A DNA stretch of 64,000 bases, taken from NCBI RefSeq assembly GCF_036784765.1, contig NZ_CP136651.1, positions 1,054,001-1,118,000 on the forward strand, in the 5' to 3' direction. Below the pieces are notes generated by a model. The model was not told where the DNA came from. It searched no databases and saw only the letters and a program-made list of their open reading frames with translations. Origin of the DNA: Novosphingobium sp. ZN18A2 (GTDB taxonomy: Bacteria > Pseudomonadota > Alphaproteobacteria > Sphingomonadales > Sphingomonadaceae). Positions 1-6,957 of the stretch are shown piece after piece (within the stretch, counting starts at the first letter, position 1; the number at the start of each line of letters is the position of its first letter). The position numbers and the translations under genes were made by a program.

Positions 1-1
1 T

Positions 2-337
2 GAGCAGGACATCGAAAAGCTGCAGAACCGCCTGCGCGAAGCGCGCAGCCGCCAGACGGCCATCGCCGCGCGGCTGGAAAGCGCGGAAAACCGGGTGAAG
101 CTGCGTACGCTGCTTTCGACCGAGCGCGTGGACGACGCGATGGCGCGCTTCGACCAGCTGGAACGCCGCGTGGACTATGCCGAAGGCCGCGCTGACGCGC
201 TGAGCCTGGCCGACAGCAACCAGACACCGTCGCTCGCCGACGAGATCTCGGCCCTCGAAGGGGCGGACAAGATCGACGAGGAACTGGAAGAAATGAAGCG
301 CGCGCTCGGCCAGGGCGGCGAGACGAAGGAGGACTGA
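2..337 (+). CDS. pspA: Phage shock protein A, C-terminal part (5' end outside window)
   Basis: The reading frame is open from the left edge and ends in TGA at 335-337, so only about the last 111 residues are present. They form a charged, heptad-rich helix (for example EQDIEKLQNRLREARSRQTA, then DDAMARFDQLERRVDYAEGR), which is typical of the coiled coil of PspA/IM30 proteins. PspA is a peripheral inner-membrane protein that stabilises damaged membranes and, in enterobacteria, restrains the activator PspF. The directly following pspB and pspC genes make the assignment firm. The acidic tail with GGETKED at the end is ordinary. The promoter and any pspF lie outside the window. Confidence 0.93.
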   Translation, partial: EQDIEKLQNRLREARSRQTAIAARLESAENRVKLRTLLSTERVDDAMARFDQLERRVDYAEGRADALSLADSNQTPSLADEISALEGADKIDEELEEMKRALGQGGETKED

Positions 338-340
338 TCC

Positions 341-649
341 GTGCTTGACGACCTTATCCCCGTGTTGGCGATCGTCACGCTCTTCATCGGTCTGCCGTGG
401 CTGATCTTCCACTATATTACCAAGTGGAAAACCGCCGCCACGCTGACCACCGGCGATGAAGCGCTGCTGGAAGAGCTCTACCAGCTTGCCCGCCGCCTGT
501 CGGACCGGATGGAAACGGTCGAGCGGCTGGTTGCCGCCGACAACCCCGAATTCAAACCCTCTCGCCTGACGCAGATCCAGGAGATGGATGAACAGCCCCT
601 GCGCGAGCTGGACCGCTTGCTCGCCGAAAAGGAAAGGACGCCCAAGTGA
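341..649 (+). CDS. pspB: Phage shock protein B
   Basis: A 102-residue inner-membrane protein with one N-terminal transmembrane helix (about residues 5-26) and a cytoplasmic coiled coil. The PspB signature is the stretch RRLSDRMETVERLVAADNP at residues 51-69, equivalent to the RMRERIQALE region of E. coli PspB. In known systems PspB and PspC sense envelope stress and bind PspA. The start is GTG at 341, chosen because GAAGGAGG at 325-332 is well spaced. The gene begins 3 bases after pspA and overlaps pspC by 4 bases. It is longer than E. coli PspB (74 residues) owing to a C-terminal extension. Confidence 0.92.
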   Translation: MLDDLIPVLAIVTLFIGLPWLIFHYITKWKTAATLTTGDEALLEELYQLARRLSDRMETVERLVAADNPEFKPSRLTQIQEMDEQPLRELDRLLAEKERTPK

Positions 650-1026
650 ACAGCCCCCGCACCCGCTTCTACCGCGACAAGCTTCACGGCAAGATCATGG
701 GCGTGTGTTCCGGCATCGCCGACTACACCGGCGTCGATGTCCTGTGGATACGGCTTGGCGCGGTGCTGCTGACGATCAGCGGCCTGGCCGGGATCACCAT
801 CCCCGCCTACATCATCATCGGCCTGTTCGCGGCCAATAAGCCCGAACATCTTTACGGCAGCCAGGAAGAACAGAAATTCTGGCAGGGCGTGCGCCAGTCG
901 CCGGCCCGCACCGCCCGTGAGGTTCGCGCGCAGTTCCGCGATATCGACCGCCGCCTGGCCGATGTGGAGCACTATTACGTTTCATCCAACCCGCGCCTGT
1001 CCGCAGAGATCGAACGGCTGCGCTGA
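646..1026 (+). CDS. pspC: Phage shock protein C (PspC domain)
   Basis: A 126-residue PspC-domain protein. Residues 6-66 hold the PspC fold with KIMGVCSGIADYTGVDVLWI and a hydrophobic segment (about 37-63). The cytoplasmic tail (98-126) is a coiled coil with RRLADVEHYYVSSNPRLSAE. PspC normally partners PspB in the inner membrane to release PspA on envelope stress. The start is a GTG overlapping the pspB stop (GTGA), which suggests translational coupling. The tail pattern R-L-x-x-V-E ... L-x-x-E-I-E-x-L-R recurs in the small proteins encoded downstream, hinting that they assemble with PspB/PspC. Confidence 0.93.
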   Translation: MNSPRTRFYRDKLHGKIMGVCSGIADYTGVDVLWIRLGAVLLTISGLAGITIPAYIIIGLFAANKPEHLYGSQEEQKFWQGVRQSPARTAREVRAQFRDIDRRLADVEHYYVSSNPRLSAEIERLR

Positions 1027-1065
1027 TACCCCGTGCCGGGGGATGTTTGAGGGGAGTTTTCTGAC

Positions 1066-1383
1066 ATGGACGCCGGAGTTATTGGCGCGCTGATCCCGAT
1101 CTTCGCGCTCTCCATCCCGATTGTCGCGATCATCGCGCGGCACCGCACCAAGATCATGCAGATGCAGATCGAGGCTGCCGCGAACCAGACCGCCGAAAAG
1201 GCCGCGCAATACGCCTCGCACACGCAGGAGCTGGAAGAGCGGGTGCGCGTCCTGGAACGCATCGTCACCGACAAGGGCTATGACGTCGGCACCCAGATAG
1301 ACGCGCTGCGCGACGCCCGCGAGATCGACCGCCAGATAGAAGCCCTGAAGGGCGACCCCGCGAAAGAGGAGCGCGCGCAATGA
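1066..1383 (+). CDS. Small psp-linked membrane protein, paralogue 1
   Basis: A 105-residue protein of unknown function. It has one N-terminal transmembrane helix (about residues 5-24), a basic stop-transfer HRTK, then a coiled coil containing LEERVRVLERIVTDKGYDV at 56-74 and two repeats of the tail motif (QIDALRD at 77-83, QIEALKG at 90-96). The RVRVLERIVTD block resembles the PspB helix, so I read it as a PspB-like relative, but no function is known. It starts 39 bases after pspC and overlaps the next gene by 4 bases (ATGA), so it is probably part of the psp operon. Paralogues follow at 1380, 1727, 2043 and 2327. Confidence 0.8.
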   Translation: MDAGVIGALIPIFALSIPIVAIIARHRTKIMQMQIEAAANQTAEKAAQYASHTQELEERVRVLERIVTDKGYDVGTQIDALRDAREIDRQIEALKGDPAKEERAQ

Positions 1384-1730
1384 GCCCCGCAGCCATCCCG
1401 ATCCTGAACACGGTCCTGCCCTTTGCCGCGATCGTGAGTGTTGCCGGCGTGGGCGGGTGGGTCGTCACCACCTGGATGCGCATCAAGAACGGCTATCCGC
1501 TCGACGGTGCATGGGGACAGGCGGTCTATCCGAAGACAGACCGCGAATCGGTAGAGCGCGTAAAGCTGCTTACGCAGGAAAACGCGCAGCTCCGCGCCGA
1601 ACTGGGGTCGGTGAAAGACCGGCTCGCCAATGTCGAGCGCATCGTCACGGACGGCGGCTATCATCTCGACCGCCAGATCGAGGCGCTTCGCGGCGAAAGC
1701 GACCCCGCGGACAAGGAAACGCAGCAATGA
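1380..1730 (+). CDS. Small psp-linked membrane protein, paralogue 2
   Basis: A 116-residue protein with one transmembrane helix (about residues 12-33), a short loop rich in aromatic and glycine residues, and a long coiled coil (55-106). The conserved block is VKDRLANVERIVTDGGYHLD at 78-97 followed by RQIEALRG. It is the closest of the set to the tail of PspC (RRLADVEHYYVSSNPRL). The start ATG overlaps the preceding stop (ATGA) and its own stop overlaps the next start in the same way, so translation of the three genes is probably coupled. The function is unknown; a role as an accessory PspB/PspC subunit is an inference from neighbours and motif. Confidence 0.8.
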   Translation: MSPAAIPILNTVLPFAAIVSVAGVGGWVVTTWMRIKNGYPLDGAWGQAVYPKTDRESVERVKLLTQENAQLRAELGSVKDRLANVERIVTDGGYHLDRQIEALRGESDPADKETQQ

Positions 1731-2014
1731 GCGCGGCGGACACAATGGCGCTGCTCGGCATGGTCGTGCTCGTCATCGTGCTGATCGGCGTGGCCGGCGA
1801 CGTTTACAAGCGCCGCCTGGCCTTCAAGGAGCGCGAGCTTGAACTGATGAGCAAGAGCAGCGCCCAGGAAGCCGCGCAGTTCGCCGCGCAGGCCGAACGC
1901 CTGGAACAAAGGGTGCGCGTGCTTGAACGCATCGCCACCGATGCCGATGCGGGCAAGGCGGGGGCGGACATCGCGGCGCAGATCGAAGGTCTGCGCGATC
2001 CTGCCGTCAACTGA
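1727..2014 (+). CDS. Small psp-linked membrane protein, paralogue 3
   Basis: A 95-residue protein. Start ATG at 1727 overlaps the previous stop; a much longer upstream reading in this frame exists but would run through the preceding gene. It has a transmembrane helix at about residues 8-24, then a highly charged helix (RRLAFKERELELM) and the shared block LEQRVRVLERIATDADAG at 59-76, ending in AAQIEGLRD. The domain order is the same as paralogue 1, with 9 identical residues in the RVRVLERI(V/A)TD block. No enzyme motif is present. It is likely an inner-membrane coiled-coil protein of the psp operon. Confidence 0.78.
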   Translation: MSAADTMALLGMVVLVIVLIGVAGDVYKRRLAFKERELELMSKSSAQEAAQFAAQAERLEQRVRVLERIATDADAGKAGADIAAQIEGLRDPAVN

Positions 2015-2042
2015 ACCGAATTTCGCCAAGGAGTAACGTGTC

Positions 2043-2297
2043 GTGAGTTTCTGGAGCGCCATTGTCCTGATCGTCGCCATTGTCGCGTTCGCGAAGATGC
2101 GAGGCGCGCGGTTCGGGGTGCACGTGCACGACCGCGAGCAATCCCGCCCGCCGCAGGTCGACGAAAGCTATACGCGAGAGCTTGAACGCGAAGTCGCCGA
2201 CTTGCGCGAACGCGTGAAGGTTCTGGAACGCATCGCCACGGACGGGCGCGACACGAAGCGCCTTGCCAGCGAAATCGAATCGCTGCGCGACAGCTGA
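2043..2297 (+). CDS. Small psp-linked membrane protein, paralogue 4
   Basis: An 84-residue protein with a short transmembrane helix (about residues 4-18), a His-containing linker (GVHVHDREQ) and a coiled coil with LRERVKVLERIATDGRDTKR at 54-73, ending EIESLRDS. The start is GTG at 2043, preceded by AAGGAG at 2028-2033; no good ATG lies nearby. There is a 28-base gap after the previous gene, the only real gap within the array apart from that before the next gene. It belongs to the same family as the three genes upstream; function unknown. Confidence 0.75.
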   Translation: MSFWSAIVLIVAIVAFAKMRGARFGVHVHDREQSRPPQVDESYTRELEREVADLRERVKVLERIATDGRDTKRLASEIESLRDS

Positions 2298-2326
2298 ACC
2301 GCACTGGATACCGGGAGAACGCCATC

Positions 2327-2560
2327 ATGGCCGCCGAACCTGTAATCATCGCAGCCGCCGCCCTTGCCGGGCTGCTGATCGCCGCCGCCGCTTTCCTGAA
2401 GGCGTGGACGGGCTGGCTCCAGCTGAAGGCGCGCGAGCTTGACCTGCATCGCCCCCATGCAGAAGGCGGTGCGCCCGCCGGCATGGCGCGGATCGAGATC
2501 GCGGACCTGAAAGAGCGCATCCGCAAGCTGGAAGCCATCGCATCGGGAGTGGACCTGTGA
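2327..2560 (+). CDS. Small psp-linked membrane protein, paralogue 5 (divergent)
   Basis: A 77-residue protein with an alanine-rich transmembrane helix (about residues 6-24), a short charged helix and a shortened version of the shared block, IADLKERIRKLEAIASGVDL at 58-77, at the very C-terminus. The downstream IEALR repeat of the other paralogues is missing. Start ATG at 2327 follows GGGAGAACGCC. It overlaps the next start by 4 bases (GTGA). It is the most divergent of the set, close to the minimal helix plus PspB-like zipper; function unknown. Confidence 0.72.
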   Translation: MAAEPVIIAAAALAGLLIAAAAFLKAWTGWLQLKARELDLHRPHAEGGAPAGMARIEIADLKERIRKLEAIASGVDL

Positions 2561-2748
2561 ACACCGTGATCGTGCAAAGAAGCGCGGGCGGCGCGGCCAA
2601 GGCCGGAATCGGCTTCGGCAGCGCGCTGGCCATCGCGATTTCGTGGAGCGTCAACCACTCGGTGATCTGGGCGATCATCCAGGGCCTGCTCTCCTGGTTC
2701 TACGTAATCTATTACGTGTTCACCCGGCCCGGCGGCGTCTGGGGCTGA
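2557..2748 (+). CDS. Small hypothetical membrane protein at end of psp cluster
   Basis: A 63-residue protein starting with GTG inside the previous stop codon (GTGA). It has a glycine-rich N-terminus and a long hydrophobic stretch (about residues 20-56), probably one or two transmembrane helices, rich in tryptophan and aromatic residues (SWSVNHSVIW, LSWFYVIYYVF). It lacks the coiled-coil block of its upstream neighbours. Coupled translation makes it the last gene of the psp operon. I do not recognise the family. The next gene, sufE, starts 97 bases later and is likely a separate unit. Confidence 0.65.
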   Translation: MNTVIVQRSAGGAAKAGIGFGSALAIAISWSVNHSVIWAIIQGLLSWFYVIYYVFTRPGGVWG

Positions 2749-2845
2749 TTGCGCGGCGGCATCGTTTCCGGCAAGGCCGCTGTTGGACGAAGGTGCACAT
2801 GGCCCCGGCTTCCGCTGAACTGGCGTTTGGGTTAGAGCGCGGACC

Positions 2846-3262
2846 ATGCGCAGCCTTGACGATATCCGCGAAGAATACGAATTCCTTGACGGCGACGACC
2901 GCTATCGCCTGCTGATAGAGCTTGGGCGGGAGCTTGAGCCAATGCCCGATCCGCTGAAGACGGACGCCACGCTGGTACGTGGCTGTTCGGCCAGCGTCTG
3001 GGTCTATCCGGTGGGTGAAGACGGCGGGAAGCTGCACTTCCTGGCCGACAGCAACGCGGCGATCACCAAGGGTATCGTCGCGCTGGTGCTGTCCGCCGTG
3101 CAGGACCGGCCGGCGCAAGAGGTTGCCGCGATGGACGTGGCCGCCGCGCTGGACCCATTCGACCTGAAAAACCAGCTTTCCTCCAACCGCACGCAGGGCG
3201 TTCCGAACATGATCGCGCTGGTAAAGCAGCACGCGGCGCGCCTCGCCGCCGGTGCCGATTAG
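2846..3262 (+). CDS. sufE: Cysteine desulfuration protein SufE
   Basis: A 138-residue SufE-family protein. SufE accepts sulfane sulfur from the cysteine desulfurase SufS and passes it to the Fe-S scaffold. The sulfur-accepting cysteine is C47 in TLVRGCSASVWV, the diagnostic SufE context, and the N-terminal LDDIREEYEFLDGDDRYRLL matches the family. Length is normal. It stands alone here, away from a suf operon, as in many sphingomonads. Its last 11 bases overlap the start of the DUF3422 gene, suggesting co-transcription. Confidence 0.92.
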   Translation: MRSLDDIREEYEFLDGDDRYRLLIELGRELEPMPDPLKTDATLVRGCSASVWVYPVGEDGGKLHFLADSNAAITKGIVALVLSAVQDRPAQEVAAMDVAAALDPFDLKNQLSSNRTQGVPNMIALVKQHAARLAAGAD

Positions 3263-4541
3263 GCCGGTGACCTTCCGCGAGCATCCGCTGCGGCGACAGG
3301 TCGTTGGCGAAATGCATTTGCGCCGCTGGCCGCCGCTCGGCGTGCCGGGCACGATCTTGCAATGGGTGCGGACGGTGGCGGAGGACGAGCGCGCCGCCGA
3401 AGCCGCGCTGATAGAGCGGGGCGCCACGCTGCTTCCGGGCGATAATCCGCGCCACAAGGCGGGCACGCTGGCGGACGGCATATCGTTCGTGTGGGAAGGG
3501 CACAGCGAAGGCAGCAGCCTTGCGATCTTCGTCAGCCGCGCGGACACCGCGTGCTTCCATTCGCCGGAACAATGCGCGGACCTGGCCCCGCTGATCGCCT
3601 GGGCCGAGGCCATGCCGGGCGAAGTGATCCGCGCAACCCGCATCCACCTGGCGGCGGACGAGGCTTGCGCGCAGGCGGTGGTGGACGCGACCGGATTCGA
3701 TCCGCTGGAAATGGTTTCCTGCCACGTCGGCGCGGGATCGCGGCTGTGGTCCGATTTCCGCGTCCAGCCCGATGGCTATGGCCGGCTGGTAATCGCCGCC
3801 AACGGGGCCGAGCCGCACGATTTTTCCCGCCTGGTGAAGCGGGTGCAGGAACTGGGAAACTATCGCAACATGGCGCTGATCGGGTTGCCGCCCGCGCGCG
3901 CGGCGTGGCCAACGCTGAATGCGGTGGAAGCGCAGCTGCGCGAACTGGGCGCGCAAGTGTCCGACCCGGCGGTTACGGACGACCGGCTGCTGGCCGATTT
4001 ATCCGACCTGTCGCTGGAACTGGTGTCGGTCGCCACATCGGTCAATTACCGGATGAGCGCGACCGCCGCCTATGCGCGGCTGGTGGAAGAGCGGCTGGAC
4101 GAACTGGACGTGAAGCCCATCGCCGGATTCCAGTCGCTTTCGGAGTTCAACCGGCGCCGCTTCCTGCCCGCCGTGCGCACCTGCGCGGCGCTGACCGATC
4201 GCGAACGGCAGCTTTCGCTGCGCGCGCAGCAGCTTTCCTCCCTGCTTCGCGTGCGGATCGAGACGCGGATCGAAAACCAGAACGCGCAGTTGCTGGGATC
4301 GATGGAACGCTCTGTCGGGATGCAGTTGCGCCTGCAGGAACTGGTAGAGGGCCTGTCGGTCGTCGCGCTCAGCTATTACGCGATCAGCCTTGTCCACTAT
4401 GTGCTGAAGGGGCTTGAGACGCGCTGGCATTTCGATGAGGCGGTGGTGATCGCGGTGCTGATCCCGATCACGGTGCTGGCGGTGTGGGCGCTGGTCCATC
4501 GCCTGAAGCATCGCCTGCTGGGCGGAAGTGACGGGCACTAG
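3252..4541 (+). CDS. DUF3422 family membrane-anchored protein
   Basis: A 429-residue protein that matches the DUF3422 family of uncharacterised membrane-anchored proteins: an N-terminal soluble region beginning FREHPLRRQVVGEMHLRRWP, a long helical region (about 235-360), and two C-terminal transmembrane helices (about 370-392 and 398-418). The start GTG at 3252 lies within the end of sufE. The function is unknown; the helical hairpin plus C-terminal anchor suggests a membrane-attached scaffold, which is inference. Its stop codon (TAG 4539-4541) is formed by the CTAG terminus of a palindromic element, so the last codons may have been altered when that element arrived. Confidence 0.85.
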   Translation: MPIRPVTFREHPLRRQVVGEMHLRRWPPLGVPGTILQWVRTVAEDERAAEAALIERGATLLPGDNPRHKAGTLADGISFVWEGHSEGSSLAIFVSRADTACFHSPEQCADLAPLIAWAEAMPGEVIRATRIHLAADEACAQAVVDATGFDPLEMVSCHVGAGSRLWSDFRVQPDGYGRLVIAANGAEPHDFSRLVKRVQELGNYRNMALIGLPPARAAWPTLNAVEAQLRELGAQVSDPAVTDDRLLADLSDLSLELVSVATSVNYRMSATAAYARLVEERLDELDVKPIAGFQSLSEFNRRRFLPAVRTCAALTDRERQLSLRAQQLSSLLRVRIETRIENQNAQLLGSMERSVGMQLRLQELVEGLSVVALSYYAISLVHYVLKGLETRWHFDEAVVIAVLIPITVLAVWALVHRLKHRLLGGSDGH

Positions 4542-4616
4542 TGGATTGATTTTGACATTTGCTTCCCCCCAGCCGGATAGCGAGGTTGCAAATGTCAAAA
4601 TCGAAAAATACACTAG
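4538..4616. repeat. Palindromic element A with CTAG ends
   Basis: A perfect 15-base inverted repeat, GATTTTGACATTTGC at 4548-4562 and its complement at 4588-4602, with a 25-base loop. The outer ends read CTAGTG (4538-4543) and CACTAG (4611-4616). The loop contains CCCCCCAGCCGGATAGCGAGG. A second element of the same design follows at 4630-4705. It could fold as a stable hairpin downstream of the DUF3422 gene, but the repeated design points to a mobile palindrome (REP/MITE-like). Confidence 0.75.
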
Positions 4617-4629
4617 AATCATAATATTG

Positions 4630-4705
4630 CTAGTGGTCCGAAAAGATTCTGACATTTGTCGCTACCCAGCCGGCAGGGATGCAAATGTCAGAATCGGACC
4701 ACTAG
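4630..4705. repeat. Palindromic element B with CTAG ends
   Basis: Two-part inverted repeat: CTAGTGGTCC at 4630-4639 pairs with GGACCACTAG at 4696-4705, and GATTCTGACATTTG at 4645-4658 pairs with its complement at 4682-4695; a GAAAA bulge (4640-4644) interrupts the left arm. The TGACATTTG core, CTAG ends and the CCAGCCGG motif in the loop are shared with element A 14 bases upstream, but the arms differ, so these are diverged members of one family rather than a simple tandem copy. Confidence 0.78.
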
Positions 4706-4784
4706 ATCCTGACGCCGGGAATTGCGCCCGGTCGAGTCGGAAGCCTATGCTGCGCGAACCAGCGGACAAGTGGAGGACGACGAC

Positions 4785-5150
4785 ATGATCGAGGTGCTTT
4801 CCGGTTTTCCCGAGGACGTCGCCGCATTCGCCTGTCACGGCAAGGTGACGCGCGAGGAATACGAATCCGTGCTGATCCCCGCGCTGGAAGCCCGGTTCAG
4901 GGAACACAACCGGCTGCGGCTCTATTACGAAGTGGCCGACGATTTCGACGTGATCCAGTTCGGCGCGATGTGGGACGATTTTCTTGAGGGCATGAAGCAC
5001 CTCTTGCAGTGGGACCGCATCGCCGTGGTCACCGATGTGCAGTGGATACACATGACGATCCGCGGCTTCGGCTTCTTCGTGCCCGCGCCGCTGCGGGTGT
5101 TCCCGCTTTCGGAAAAGGACGAGGCGCGAAGCTGGATCACCGCCGCTTGA
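4785..5150 (+). CDS. SpoIIAA-like (STAS/SpoIIAA-like fold) protein
   Basis: A 121-residue protein of the SpoIIAA-like family, recognised by MIEVLSGFPEDVAAFACHGK at the start, the TREEYESVLIPALE helix, and the VTDVQWI / RVFPLSEKDEARSWI end. Proteins of this family have a STAS-like alpha/beta fold and are thought to bind lipids or partner proteins; no enzyme activity is known. The start ATG 4785 is chosen over an upstream one at 4722 because GGAGG at 4772-4776 is correctly placed and family members begin here. It overlaps the next gene by 4 bases. Confidence 0.85.
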   Translation: MIEVLSGFPEDVAAFACHGKVTREEYESVLIPALEARFREHNRLRLYYEVADDFDVIQFGAMWDDFLEGMKHLLQWDRIAVVTDVQWIHMTIRGFGFFVPAPLRVFPLSEKDEARSWITAA

Positions 5151-5569
5151 ACGACGGAGACAGGGCCACAAACGAAAGTCCGCCGGGCCGGGACGTTCCC
5201 GAAACCCGGCGCGCACGGCTGCGCCGCCACCTGTGGATGGCGTGCGGCATCCTGTCGGTCGCGCTGGGGGCGATCGGCGCGTTCGTGCCGGTCATGCCGA
5301 CCACGATCTTCCTGATAATCGCGCTGTTCTGCTTCGCCCGCAGCCATCCGGAGTGGGAGCAGCGCCTGCTGGATCACCCGCGCCACGGCCCCACCTTGCG
5401 CGCCTGGCGCGAACGCCGCGCCATTCCGCGTGCGGGCAAGGTGGGCGCGCTGGGCACGATGGCGCTGAGCGTTGCAGCGACCGGGCTTCTTGCCGGGTGG
5501 AAATGGGCGCTGATCCCGCTGGGCGTGATGGCGACGGTGGGCCTGTGGATCGCGACGCGTCCCGAATAG
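5147..5569 (+). CDS. DUF454 (YbaN-like) inner-membrane protein
   Basis: About 140 residues. The YbaN/DUF454 signature is GAIGAFVPVMPTTIFLIIAL followed by FCFARSHPEWEQRLLDHP, then two further hydrophobic segments near the end. The role of the family is unknown. I place the start at TTG 5147, which overlaps the previous stop (TTGA) and leaves a short hydrophilic N-terminus; an ATG at 5237 is the alternative but would remove the conserved arginines before the first helix. It is likely translated together with the SpoIIAA-like gene. Confidence 0.78.
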   Translation: MNDGDRATNESPPGRDVPETRRARLRRHLWMACGILSVALGAIGAFVPVMPTTIFLIIALFCFARSHPEWEQRLLDHPRHGPTLRAWRERRAIPRAGKVGALGTMALSVAATGLLAGWKWALIPLGVMATVGLWIATRPE

Positions 5570-5694
5570 GGCGGCGGCGGATGTCGATGCGATTGGATCG
5601 GATGCATCGGGATTTGCGATCAAGGGCCACGGGCCGCTAAGTCTCTTTCGGCGGATATACGTCAGCCCGGCTTTGGCAAATCACGAGGATTCCG

Positions 5695-6111
5695 ATGGCA
5701 ACCCCCGGTCCGGATCGCACCCCTGAAAATGCAGGCGGGGAAGATGCTGGCAAAGCAGCCGCCGAAAACAAGCCGGTGACCGCGGCCAATCGCTTTCTCG
5801 ACCATTCGGCGAATGAGCGCACGTTCCTCGGCTGGGTCAGGGTCGCACTGTCCATTCTGGCCATCGCGCTGGTTCTGGAGAAGCTGGACGTGCAGAAAGA
5901 ATCCAGCAAGGCCGATATCCGCCTGTTGGGCGCGACGGCGGTCGTGGGTGTGCTGGTCCTGCTGGGCGCGACGCTGAAATACCTGCGTATCCGCGCGCGG
6001 ATTATCGCGGGTGAGGAACCCGATCATGGCATCCCGCTGCTCGATATCGCGCTCGCCTTCGCAATCGTCGTGATGTTCGCGGCGCTGCTGGCGACGCATT
6101 TTGTGGCGTGA
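5695..6111 (+). CDS. DUF202 (YidH-like) membrane protein
   Basis: A 138-residue protein with the DUF202 hallmark ANERTFLGWVRVALSILAIA (about residues 38-57) and three transmembrane helices (about 45-63, 76-96 and 115-136). The N-terminal 30 residues are hydrophilic and probably cytoplasmic. The molecular role of DUF202 proteins is not established. A possible ribosome-binding site (CGAGGA, 5686-5691) precedes ATG 5695. It is convergent with the DoxX-like gene, whose stop is about 40 bases away. Confidence 0.85.
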   Translation: MATPGPDRTPENAGGEDAGKAAAENKPVTAANRFLDHSANERTFLGWVRVALSILAIALVLEKLDVQKESSKADIRLLGATAVVGVLVLLGATLKYLRIRARIIAGEEPDHGIPLLDIALAFAIVVMFAALLATHFVA

Positions 6112-6152
6112 TGGAACAGCGGCGCGGTAATCTGGTCGCGGCCCGCCACGTC

Positions 6153-6554
6153 CTATCGCCAGCGCAGCAGCGCGAACAACTGCCGCCGCCACGGCCACAG
6201 CAGCACCGCGTTGCACAGCACCGTCAGCGCGCCGAACACGTATTCCACCACGCCGGGATCGAGCACGAAGTTCCAATAGGCGATCACCACGGTCAGCGGC
6301 GCGCAGGCCAGCGCGGCGGGCAGGACCGCACGGTTCGCCAGCACAGCCAGCGCGATCAGCACTTCCATCGCCTTGATCCAGGCGAACAGACCCGAATGGA
6401 TCATCGCCAGCGTGAACTCGCGCGCCAGCGGCGTGTGCCCCAGCGGCTGAAGGTTGAAGGGCGTGAAATACTCTATGCCGGAAAACAGGAACCACCCGCC
6501 AAACACCACGCGCACCGTGGTATAGAGCCAACTGCGCCGAAACCCGCCTGCCAA
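6153..6554 (-). CDS. DoxX-like family membrane protein
   Basis: A 133-residue protein with four predicted transmembrane helices and the DoxX-like layout: RVVFGGWFLFSGIEYFTPF near the N-terminus, then three hydrophobic segments ending at WPWRRQLFALLRW. DoxX-like proteins are small membrane proteins often linked to redox stress, but no activity can be read from the sequence. The start appears to be TTG at 6554, supported by GGAGG five bases upstream on the minus strand. An imperfect palindrome, TAACGACCGTTA, lies just upstream (plus strand 6576-6587) and could be an operator. Confidence 0.75.
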   Translation of the reverse strand: MAGGFRRSWLYTTVRVVFGGWFLFSGIEYFTPFNLQPLGHTPLAREFTLAMIHSGLFAWIKAMEVLIALAVLANRAVLPAALACAPLTVVIAYWNFVLDPGVVEYVFGALTVLCNAVLLWPWRRQLFALLRWR

Positions 6555-6684
6555 TCGATCCTCCGCTCTTTATCGTAACGACCGTTATAGTCACCGGGAC
6601 GTGCTGGCAAGGGCCGGGCCTCTTTCAAACCCGAGTAGCAACGTCAGGGCCAAAGTTGGCGGGGTCGGGCCGCGACCCCTTCGC

Positions 6685-6712
6685 CCGTCATCCCAGCGAA
6701 AGCTGGGATCGC
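6685..6712 (+). repeat. Short palindromic repeat (CCGTCATCCCAGCG type), copy 1
   Basis: CCGTCATCCCAGCGAAAGCT followed by GGGATCGC: an intergenic palindrome whose core ATCCCAGC-GAAA-GCTGGGAT folds into an 8-base-pair stem with a GAAA tetraloop. An inverted copy lies at 6930-6957, and a related GAAA-loop hairpin at 41199-41216. Confidence 0.75.
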
Positions 6713-6929
6713 TCCCGTCAAGGCGATATGTTCGAAAACGTCGCTCCACCCTGGATTGGCATTCTCGATCAATTCAATCTCGATCAGTTCAATTTTCCAC
6801 GCCCATGCGATGTTGCATGACACGAGCGGACAAATCGGAAGTAACCCCGATATACGGAACGCCATCGCGCTTTTTGGTCATGATATAGACCCAGCCGCCC
6901 ACAGCAGTTTGCCAGCACGGAGCCGACAA

Positions 6930-6957
6930 CGATCCCAGCTTTCGCTGGGATGACGGG
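6930..6957 (-). repeat. Short palindromic repeat (CCGTCATCCCAGCG type), copy 2, inverted
   Basis: Reverse complement of the copy at 6685-6712 over about 26 bases (ATCCCAGCTTTCGCTGGGAT core, then GACGGG). The two copies face each other about 220 bases apart, so the whole block looks like a small composite palindrome or MITE-like unit. Confidence 0.75.

Noticed and set aside
6601..6888. Short plus-strand frame in the 6.6-7.0 kb region
   Set aside because: It runs through a palindromic repeat, has poor codon use and no ribosome-binding site.
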